From: a virus
DNA: 64,000 nt
Strand: one strand, 5' to 3'
Virus record (IMG/VR): IMGVR_UViG_3300023174_000067
Location: 1-64,000 of that record
Shown here in pieces: positions 58,501-64,000 of the stretch. A program made the position numbers and the translations under genes. Position 1 is the first letter of the stretch. Each line of letters opens with the position of its first letter. Under the pieces are notes generated by a model. It was not told the origin of the DNA. It ran no database searches and saw only the letters and a program-made list of their open reading frames with translations.

Positions 58501-58945
58501 AATCTGTTTCAACACTTATTTGACTAATTAGTAATAATTGAGTATCCACGTTATTACCTACTGTTTGTGAAATACTAGGTGATTTATCAGAACCTGAAAT
58601 ATTATTTTTAGTTTCAATAATTTGATTAATTCCTTTTCCTCCAACAGAATCCAATCCCGTTATTTCATCCAAATATTCATTAGACAAAAAGGTATTATCT
58701 CCAGGTTTTAAAAAGTTAACCGTAGCAATTGATATTTTTTGATTATTTAAATTACCGTTATCGTTAACGGCTAATCGAGTTCTGGGTAATAGTGTCGCCT
58801 CTAAATTGGCGTAGTAAACCAAATTCTCATGTTTGAGTAATCTCTCTTTAACATTACCCTGACTATCAATTGTTTTGTTCGGGTCTACTAATACAATATT
58901 TTGATAATCAAATTCAACCAGTATATTTTCATCGTTATCTACCAT
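52580..58945 (-). CDS. 2121-residue baseplate hub-like structural protein
   Basis: A very long protein (MVDNDENILVEFDYQNIVLV). Residues about 150-260 are beta-rich (LISQISVETDLAGFPKVTIE, then FFNYPYPIFYLTLKGYFGKA). The centre has helical and coiled-coil regions and repeated Asn/Thr-rich beta segments. Near residues 1832-1852 is NLRYVPMFYGPYYITSVKHN followed by ITPGKFETTFKG. It resembles the closing strand pattern of hub proteins of the gp27/gpD type (G-x-Y-x-V/I-x-x-V-x-H-x-I-x-x-G-x-F/Y-x-T). The last 190 residues form an extra domain (GKIPSLYSKTLKF to NNPTIGF) with Cys pairs and FLEYRWGAKSP. It overlaps the gp53-like gene by 11 bases. A hub or spike-bearing role is inferred. Confidence 0.6.
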   Translation of the reverse strand: MVDNDENILVEFDYQNIVLVDPNKTIDSQGNVKERLLKHENLVYYANLEATLLPRTRLAVNDNGNLNNQKISIATVNFLKPGDNTFLSNEYLDEITGLDSVGGKGINQIIETKNNISGSDKSPSISQTVGNNVDTQLLLISQISVETDLAGFPKVTIEMEDIRGRALFEKGENSPYAVFFNYPYPIFYLTLKGYFGKAIKYQLSLRKFNARFDTGSGNFKITVEFFAYKYNVLTSLQIKHLLALPFMYNQKYIISPTNNAGPQSAQNSVGNTNGTVIQRNISKGQQKINEVYSEYKSKGLIPENFPELTVQQLLVRLENLEKNIANSFTLADLSPLTDAENYKNILIEYQKDIFYGKGTSWFYTYMDDKNFFIEKNTGRRIYTFNKFTRDKGLRDAAISKLQSLIETYNKQLSDNKTFGKPGGYDIQGHKNQATIDNNIDYNDFIPIPQIKPDDIDYDETFYQRTKKRPNQDVAAYTQFRADVQAVLNSIEIDENLNLKYYWYYFEGKNSFVSQIEIMFNQLAAKVEEIKNVLSKILSDRLETNDGGIGFKPILRNVLAVFLASSEAFLRLMCDVHSAAWEQRETKERVNAILDTNRTVQSVDAKDSTEVNGKNLIPIYPWPQYFNETNDDKGERYELAYPGDSKFISKTKGFLYGVWPEIEFVEEYIKGRATIKPENDSGGTTTNEAQSINRVSLNALDFPTSNSIFSNKQESKFMYEIWERVFLASNYQRFMKPNSENEISDLIAEAEFNNIKESLTTDAPYLLQKLKQYGFTSNNFVPYLAHVSNDGVGESWQKYIRDIFVTPYIQQEVDNSFVILNNSIISPGVNIVKPLPAQLDKLKIYLTNTTSNSTDLTDTIPFTGDSSWFKTNMANGSGTSEFNLYNTTKTLEINTDKKMISNFSPTTKSTEKRPVTNFNFYSITTPDVSLVTLKPFYSARTTNIGIKNQLPTEGSVYYNYYSGNVGSIQTTSILNTPYFVNSIQQGVYNWLTGNTHPYVSSAFLFLNSLPLGTLREKYKTYNNSNTTDLDYIFATFKKFGAIHKIPYAWILKYGSIWHRYKVWIESGTDILQNVWSNFDGTYNFDPLTNSNSKSYNLNIGGVNQSITLQKTSTAGTTTLTEMNVGFYPKVINDFNLFCRGYDLFYNYTDSEIQNQLVSPSGFTLTYTDSSSFDKTAGFDTANPNDNLRFRPWSCTLIDSKNKKQYVVPSFGTNVNQVQVECFKDSGKLLLPVKSNPAVINGSVRTFWSLPNYGYFDNSKIDIPSPYKYMKTVFYGTDSAQESFSFGDNADYTTMEEIFSVFNKEILDMMENEFLKFSKSKYEYEVQQVDDLTENRIVINTLSTDLDTTYKNFQLLMIDLLTVNQVTANNSNEIIQNIQSNQLKDAVNVIQRFMEYDVVVKYGNPSNFDRKLFDSFSTVNYVEDKITFNPYIPNSLPTSGGTTTIAASKSANPQVWIDLQSYVGFSTIDGIRYTNSGSTITDFFVDNNIEFTSDSVKILAPLIKIYATQKKIDPNYNNKKFVNSIDNYLLNNKKFTDLVFNSLFTKLQKELPNIEIVDEAPKTKALQGEQTPLELWESFKALNDTWIAGYDYSQTTFMEDVLLLDRANRNIGDKIYIDPIKTRNLFANMNEAASVFSYISSLLGTHHFTCLMHPAYINYYNVQEVQKDNIPKTEGTLEFGNNLFGTFLNVDTRSSSPKLVCTYSAVGSEHTDTGKNTTNRFRNDSFELRRSSESPLLDNLNNKQDWGLSNKVVAFNVDIGIRNQNIFHHFDISQNLGKETSESLAQLNNTINQANGRSSATQNVSLWDFYKKRSYEAQVQCMGNVMIQPTMYFNLRYVPMFYGPYYITSVKHNITPGKFETTFKGTRQQIFALPKIDNYLQTLTKELLTEISNKLKQGVSTNSVGATQTNNANAVNSQTSNLQKIDTVTSNCSGKIPSLYSKTLKFSAATQSENRINLQDMINTIKTTITGGSNPKITKIISFVTVYLNSYTSNEFVCWNNNYSGARLNYGPNNSSWPGDKLTGQLKKEFLCQIDGQGESQPYACFDSIQNMCKFLEYRWGAKSPQINNTPSSMVEAYTRYWNNNLTINEYNASKTNNVESYNELYNIVEKALEIANNPTIGF

Positions 58946-59258
58946 AATAAAAGAAATAATTATTTAATGCCGCTTCGTAATCCTGTACAGAAGCTACTAA
59001 AGGAAATGGAATTGTCAATAGAGCACCGTCAGGAATATTCCATTCTAATCCACCAAATTCAGGATTTGCTTGTAATATTAACCAACCAAAAAATGGTGAG
59101 TCATAAAAATCCTGACTTATTTTATCAAGTCTACTTACACCAACTTTATAAAAATATCTTTTATCTGATGATTTTCCTGGTATTTTAACAAACGGAACTA
59201 CGGTTTGTTCCCCATTTATTAAAAAATTAATGTATCTATTAAAATATAAGTTACTCAT
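58935..59258 (-). CDS. Baseplate protein gp53/LysM-like
   Basis: A 107-residue protein (MSNLYFNRYINFLINGEQTV). Residues 38-100 contain V-S-R-L-D-K-I-S-Q-D-F-Y-x-x-P-F-F-G-W-L-I-L-Q-A-N-P followed by WNIPDGALLTIPFPL. This is the R-L-D-x-I-A-x-x-F-Y-G-x-x-x-x-W-x-x-I-x-x-A-N ... I-P-x-G pattern of gp53 and related LysM-like baseplate proteins. In T4 gp53 clamps the inner baseplate to the hub. Its ATG overlaps the stop of the giant protein upstream by one base and its end overlaps the next gene by 11 bases, so translation is probably coupled. T4 gp53 is 196 residues, so only the LysM-like part is present. Confidence 0.75.
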   Translation of the reverse strand: MSNLYFNRYINFLINGEQTVVPFVKIPGKSSDKRYFYKVGVSRLDKISQDFYDSPFFGWLILQANPEFGGLEWNIPDGALLTIPFPLVASVQDYEAALNNYFFYYGR

Positions 59259-62200
59259 TATAATAATTTATTTTTTCCGTTAAATACCGCTTTATCAGTA
59301 TTTGAATTACCTATTTTATATATGTTTTGTAACCTAACACTCTCATTTTGTGTAGTTCCGCTTGGAGCCGTTTCAAAAGTAAATTTTCTAACTTTTCCTT
59401 TAACAAAGGGATTCCAAGATTTATAATTTTGAGTATATCCGCTTGTAAATACTTTTAAAACATCTAATTCGTAATCATGTTCCCTTTTGTAATCCACTTT
59501 TTTAACATTAAAACTGGTATCAAAAACATTAGCCATAGTAAGACCATTAGCCTGTTCATTTTCAATTCCATTTAAAACTGAAGTCCTAAACGCATCAAAT
59601 TCTGTTAATATTCTTTTACTCATCATAGTATAAAATCTTCTTTCAGCTTTAGAACAGTCACTACATGATGGAAAATCAAAACCAAGACCGTCCGCCTTTG
59701 GTGGAAATTTAATATCATTGTTGTCAAAAGTAACATCTATTAATCCGTTTTCTTTTAAAAACTCATAATATGTTTTTAACTTATCTGAACCTGATTTATA
59801 ATCAGTTATTAATTCTCCATAAGTATCTCCTGAAGTTGTTGCCGAAGTAGAACCACTTTGTACTCCTGTTGTTGCAGATATATTATAAATTTCAGTACCT
59901 TGGTCTTGTTTTATGTAACCATCGTGTTTGGTATCAACAAAGTCTAATTTTCTCATTGTTAAAATTAAACTTTGCTCTTCTGTCACAAAATTAGATGTTA
60001 CTTGACTCAACGTGTTTCTAATATCTATGTCAGCTAAATCTACTTCATTAATTAGATTTGATTTTAATTTTAATATTGAAGATTGCGAAAATTCTTCTCT
60101 GTACACTTTTTGTAAAAATTCAAACCCTGGGTCAGTTTTACTTTTAACACTTCTTATATCTTTTTCAATTTCATTTCTTAATAAACCTAATTCTTTCTCA
60201 AATCTATCGGACTTACCCCAAAGTGACGTTGAATTTGGTGATGTAAATTCACAAGTTTTACCATCAGTATAATTTCTTTTAGCTGAAAATAAATTATAGA
60301 TTGGTAAATTATAATTTGTAATAATTTCATTTGTTTTACCATAAATTACATCAATATATGATTGACCTCCTCCATAAAATTCATCCATTATTTTTTGATA
60401 AGTAATTGTACCTGTGGTTCCACTATCAGTAACATTTTTCTCCTGAATAACACCTATTGTATTTCCACCTCCATTTTCAAGATTATTCTTAACATCATTA
60501 ACTCCAACTGTTGGTTGTTCATCTAATATAGCTTTAACTAAATCAGCATCGATTTTTTTAAAGGAATCATCAGTCCAATCCGCCCTTTCATCGTACATTT
60601 CAGTATTAGCGTAATAATTAAACGACAACGCATTTTGTAATTTATCAATAGGTCCTTTTAATCCTTCACCACCAACAATATCAAAAGATAAACTTATCTT
60701 AGCTATCATAGGTTGAACTCCAATACCTTCAGGGTTTAAATCAAAAATTAATGGGTCGTATGTTATTTGTAAGCTGTTTGGTATTATTTTAGTGTGGTAA
60801 AAATCACCAACTCTTAAAACTAAAACAGGTGGTGCACCAAAAGAAGTATTCACTGAATTATTATATTTTGGTTTTCCATCAATACCTATAACAGGTATTG
60901 TATCACCAGGTCTCATACATTGTTGTAAAAATGTTAATCTAGAATTTAATCCCTCAGGTGTTGTAGAATGAAATACTGGGTCAAAATATCTTATTTTTTC
61001 TTTAATTGAATCATAAATAAACGGATTATTTTCTTTTATTATTTCAAAATAATCACATTCAGATAAAATATATCTTAATATTTTTTTACTAATTCCATCT
61101 TTAATTTTTTGATTAGTTGTAATTGTTGGCGGTATGGGAACTCTTGGTTTATAACCTGGAGGAGTTTTAACTGTGTTAGATGTAATAGTACCTCCACCAC
61201 TTCCTGTAGCTCCCGCTCCATCACCATTTGGATTTTGTTTTTGTGGTTCGGGTTTGGTAACAATTACTTTTGAAATTGCGGTCCTTCTACAAGCCATTGC
61301 ATTAGGTGAATATATCTTATCATAAGGGGTTTTATTTGTATCATTATCAGTACAATTAAATCCCTGAGAAACTGTAACACCATCTGTTGTTTTTGGAGAA
61401 ACGGTAGCATCCTCACCTTGGGCCGCCCCGTTAGTTATTTTTAAACTACCATCTTTAAAATATTCACTTAATATACTAACATTTTTAATATAATTTTCAA
61501 TTGAATTAATTCTTCTTTTAGATAGATTAACATTATATGATTTAGTTGCGGGTGCAGATGCGCTAGCAGTTAATACTATTTCAACAGATGGTTTTGTTGT
61601 ATTTTGAGGACCAGCTTTAAAAGCCTTAAAAAATTCATCTATTTTTTTATAGAATTCTTCCGTTTTAGTATAGTTAAATTTAATAGTTGAAAAAAACTGA
61701 GATACTGCAGTTTTATTTGATGGCGTTGCCGCTCTTGTTAAATAAGTGGATTCCTTTCCAATATAATTATTATACAAGGTATTCCATTGTTGTGTAGTTG
61801 TTGTATTATTTGTATTAACACAATCAGGACAATCATTATCAAAATAATAAGCGTATCCTTCAAACGCTTTTAAATCAGGGACTTGAATATCACTTGTTTT
61901 AACATCTACTTTATCAGGAGTTGCCGTTGAGTTTGTAGTATTACTTCCACCTATTTCATCTCCAACAACTTTAATATCTTCTTGAGTTAAATAACCATTA
62001 TTCATAACATATTGTTGCATTTCATACAACTGGTTAGTTGGTATTGTATTCCATCTTTTAGCTAACTCATATATATCAAACTTTAAACATCCTGCAATAA
62101 ATGAACTAACAATATCATTAACTCTTTTAACGTTTGATTCGTTTTTTAATTCTTTTTGTGCTATTGTATTTAAAATTGATGGATGGTCAACAACTATTTT

Positions 62201-64000
62201 CCAACTTAATGTACCACTTCTTTTAGTACTTTTGTAAGTATAAACAGGTTCAGGTCTTCCAAGGAAATCTTGAGGTGTGAAAGATGGTGATGATGATTCA
62301 TTAAAACTTATATCATACGGTGGAAACCACATAATTCTACCACCATTAGGACCTCTTTCACATTCAGGTAAGTCATTATATGTAAATCCTGGTCTATTTG
62401 AAGTCCTCCAAGCTAAATTTTCTACTGAGAACATATATTTTTTAACCTTACCATTAACAATATTTGTTGAGCCAGGATTTTTTGTTGGTGTTATATTTAG
62501 ATTATATGTGTTATCTAAAATAGAATATCCAAATTTTCTAATATTTCCATCTGTTTTTTGTAAATCCGCAAACGTTAAATATGGAGTGTCTTTAGTAAAA
62601 ACTCTACAATAAACATTAGTAGATTCAAATGAGTTTTTAGTTTTATTACTATATTCAACAACTTTAGAACCTTTTGTTATTTCTTTATACCCATCATTAA
62701 AAACTTTACTCAATTGATTAATCGCATTACCAGCATGTGATAATCTTTTAGAACCGTTTGGTGTCGAATCAACAATCCTTTGTGTTTGGTCTAATATGGA
62801 ACTTTGTTTAAAATCATAGTTTTGAGAATCATAAGTTTCTAATTCTGATTTTACTAAATTAAATTGACCATCTTCTTGTGTATATTGGTCTCCTCCAACA
62901 GTAGCTTTAAATCCTGGATTGTTATATTTTGGTGATGTCCAAACTAATCCTCCTGTTACTCCTCCTCCATCACTTGGAGATATTCCATTTAAACCAAAAT
63001 TAAATGTTAACCCATTTTCATATTGATTAGCAACTTCAGTTGGTCCATATACAGGAGCTTTAACTTCAAGTCCCCAAGGATTTATTGGTACTTCTCCTGA
63101 TGGTGATGTAATTCTACCTGGGTCTAAATTTTTACTTCCAACATAATAACCTCCCCTTGTTGGTAAATCCAATAAACTTCTAATTCCACTTCTTACTATA
63201 TCACCAACCTCACCTAATAATGATTTATCATAATCGGGAGAATATCTATTAAATCCTAATTGATAATATAATTGAGCCTTTTGTCCTTCTCCTGTATAAT
63301 CTAAAAATAATTGAGACGGTGATTGTTCATGTAAAAATCTACCAAATAATTTACCGATTGCAGTATCTCTAGGGTCTTTACCTCCTGAAAATGCCGAAGA
63401 TATTTGACCAAATAAATTTAAACTTTGTGAGTTATCTATAAAATAATTTCCAGGTATTACTGAATTTGGTATATAAACGCCTTCAAGTCTATTACTAAAA
63501 TCCATTGACGCCGTTTGCGGACTATTTGGTCTTGTAATACCCCAATCTCTTTCAATCAATGGAGTCTTACCTTGTAAAATTTGAGTTGCTTGGTCTGAGC
63601 TTCCAATTGCCGAAGTTAAATTAACAACACCTAATGTGTTCTTCTTTATTTTAACACCGATTCTATCTTGAAAATATTTTTTTAATGTTCTAGCACCTAT
63701 TTGAGCAATAAAAGAATCTTGTTGTAATGTACCATCACTACCTGTTGGATTTTTTTGAAATAGTATTTGGTACGGTGTATATGTTGAGGGTACAAAACTT
63801 AATGGTTCTGCGTATTGTTTAAATGTTGGTACTCTTTGAGTATTATTAATTGATACTAATTGTATTGTTTCTTGTGGAGCATACTTGTTTTGAGTGGGTA
63901 TATGTTTTTCAATTGGTTCACTTAACTTAGGTAAGTTACCAACAAATGATACACTATATGGTCCTAAATTGGATTTTGTATTGGCTAACCCTCCAACATC
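59258..64000 (-). CDS. Giant baseplate/tail protein with OmpA-like segment, N-terminus beyond right edge (partial)
   Basis: The frame is open from the stop at 59258 to base 64000, 1580 codons, with no start required inside the window. A TTG at 63559 is only an internal Leu, and the upstream part (for example GARTLKKYFQDRIGVKIKKN) is clearly protein. Visible residues about 770-910 resemble an OmpA C-terminal peptidoglycan-binding domain (FFSTIKFNYTKTEEFYKKID, then VEIVLTASASAPATKSYNVN and LSKRRINSIENYI). Near the middle is PVLVLRVGDFYHTKIIPNSL, then QPMIAKISLSFDIVGGEGLK and NYYANTEMYDERADW, which resembles a recurrent tail-protein domain of giant myophages. It overlaps the gp53-like gene by one base. 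A baseplate or tail-tip role is inferred. Confidence 0.65.
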   Translation of the reverse strand, partial: DVGGLANTKSNLGPYSVSFVGNLPKLSEPIEKHIPTQNKYAPQETIQLVSINNTQRVPTFKQYAEPLSFVPSTYTPYQILFQKNPTGSDGTLQQDSFIAQIGARTLKKYFQDRIGVKIKKNTLGVVNLTSAIGSSDQATQILQGKTPLIERDWGITRPNSPQTASMDFSNRLEGVYIPNSVIPGNYFIDNSQSLNLFGQISSAFSGGKDPRDTAIGKLFGRFLHEQSPSQLFLDYTGEGQKAQLYYQLGFNRYSPDYDKSLLGEVGDIVRSGIRSLLDLPTRGGYYVGSKNLDPGRITSPSGEVPINPWGLEVKAPVYGPTEVANQYENGLTFNFGLNGISPSDGGGVTGGLVWTSPKYNNPGFKATVGGDQYTQEDGQFNLVKSELETYDSQNYDFKQSSILDQTQRIVDSTPNGSKRLSHAGNAINQLSKVFNDGYKEITKGSKVVEYSNKTKNSFESTNVYCRVFTKDTPYLTFADLQKTDGNIRKFGYSILDNTYNLNITPTKNPGSTNIVNGKVKKYMFSVENLAWRTSNRPGFTYNDLPECERGPNGGRIMWFPPYDISFNESSSPSFTPQDFLGRPEPVYTYKSTKRSGTLSWKIVVDHPSILNTIAQKELKNESNVKRVNDIVSSFIAGCLKFDIYELAKRWNTIPTNQLYEMQQYVMNNGYLTQEDIKVVGDEIGGSNTTNSTATPDKVDVKTSDIQVPDLKAFEGYAYYFDNDCPDCVNTNNTTTTQQWNTLYNNYIGKESTYLTRAATPSNKTAVSQFFSTIKFNYTKTEEFYKKIDEFFKAFKAGPQNTTKPSVEIVLTASASAPATKSYNVNLSKRRINSIENYIKNVSILSEYFKDGSLKITNGAAQGEDATVSPKTTDGVTVSQGFNCTDNDTNKTPYDKIYSPNAMACRRTAISKVIVTKPEPQKQNPNGDGAGATGSGGGTITSNTVKTPPGYKPRVPIPPTITTNQKIKDGISKKILRYILSECDYFEIIKENNPFIYDSIKEKIRYFDPVFHSTTPEGLNSRLTFLQQCMRPGDTIPVIGIDGKPKYNNSVNTSFGAPPVLVLRVGDFYHTKIIPNSLQITYDPLIFDLNPEGIGVQPMIAKISLSFDIVGGEGLKGPIDKLQNALSFNYYANTEMYDERADWTDDSFKKIDADLVKAILDEQPTVGVNDVKNNLENGGGNTIGVIQEKNVTDSGTTGTITYQKIMDEFYGGGQSYIDVIYGKTNEIITNYNLPIYNLFSAKRNYTDGKTCEFTSPNSTSLWGKSDRFEKELGLLRNEIEKDIRSVKSKTDPGFEFLQKVYREEFSQSSILKLKSNLINEVDLADIDIRNTLSQVTSNFVTEEQSLILTMRKLDFVDTKHDGYIKQDQGTEIYNISATTGVQSGSTSATTSGDTYGELITDYKSGSDKLKTYYEFLKENGLIDVTFDNNDIKFPPKADGLGFDFPSCSDCSKAERRFYTMMSKRILTEFDAFRTSVLNGIENEQANGLTMANVFDTSFNVKKVDYKREHDYELDVLKVFTSGYTQNYKSWNPFVKGKVRKFTFETAPSGTTQNESVRLQNIYKIGNSNTDKAVFNGKNKLL

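Noticed and set aside
63559-63561. TTG at 63559 as the start of the giant right-edge protein
   Set aside because: The frame is open for 147 more codons to the edge with clearly protein-like sequence, so this is an internal Leu.
1-64000. Diversity-generating retroelement behind the variable fibre array
   Set aside because: No reverse transcriptase gene, no C-type lectin variable region and no template/variable repeat pair were seen in the window. The search outside it was not possible.
1-64000. tRNA genes and tRNA-like cloverleafs
   Set aside because: Gaps between genes are mostly shorter than 75 bases, and no acceptor/T-loop pattern (GTTCRA-type) with pairing arms was noticed in them.

Overview
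The window is one continuous piece of a large, low-GC, tailed-phage genome of T4-like (contractile-tail) organisation. It is packed with genes that almost all read leftwards (minus strand). The T4-type signature is a gp25-like and a gp6/baseplate-J-like wedge protein, a gp53-like LysM-type protein, a gp32-like single-strand binding protein, a UvsX-like recombinase, a DnaB/gp41-type helicase and an RNase H/flap-type 5' nuclease. A Bacteroidota host is suggested by the SprB-type adhesin repeats, a DUF5522-like protein, frequent TAATG and ATGA gene junctions, and the general lack of Shine-Dalgarno sequences. This host assignment is inference. No tRNA, CRISPR array, integrase or attachment site was recognised, and no gene-free stretch exceeds 300 bases.

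Layout, read from the right edge in the direction of transcription. (1) 64000-51630: baseplate/hub genes, including a protein of at least 1580 residues with an OmpA-like segment that runs off the right edge, a gp53-like protein, a 2121-residue hub-like protein and two small proteins. (2) 51566-41495: a replication and nucleotide block placed inside the structural region. It holds a gp32-like protein with a terminator behind it, a small unknown protein, an envelope-type cassette (GT2 glycosyltransferase, 30-residue membrane peptide, LpxH-like phosphoesterase), UvsX with a terminator, a PAS-PAS-two-helix membrane protein, a 5' nuclease, an unknown, the helicase, a class II (B12-dependent) ribonucleotide reductase and a small Cys-rich DUF5522-like protein. 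(3) 41476-25726: baseplate wedge and fibre-attachment proteins (gp25, gp6, a 1900-residue protein in the gp7 position, and five further structural proteins). (4) 25726-1: a large array of host-recognition or decoration proteins. These are built from SprB-type repeats, PKD-like WGDG domains, BspA/DUF285 repeats, YadA-head-like SHSEG repeats and PA14-like domains, joined by long Thr-Pro (TPTPTLTPT) linkers. The last one runs off the left edge.

The fibre array contains a DxD glycosyltransferase (8566-9546) similar in layout to enzymes that glycosylate hydroxyproline or serine in repetitive plant proteins. Together with the mucin-like Thr/Pro linkers in five neighbouring proteins it suggests a virion self-glycosylation system, which is the strongest candidate here for an undescribed system. 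Next to it is the only rightward gene in the window, a 58-residue ORF (9617-9793) with its own TATAAATA box and a 26-bp perfectly palindromic bidirectional terminator. Other points of interest are a PAS-sensor protein with a holin-like tail, a fibre gene that appears to have lost its ATG, a membrane-hairpin and Cys-rich insert in a baseplate protein, and a strong terminator-like hairpin inside a coding region.

All functional calls come from reading the sequence and recalling families. No database search or structure prediction was run.
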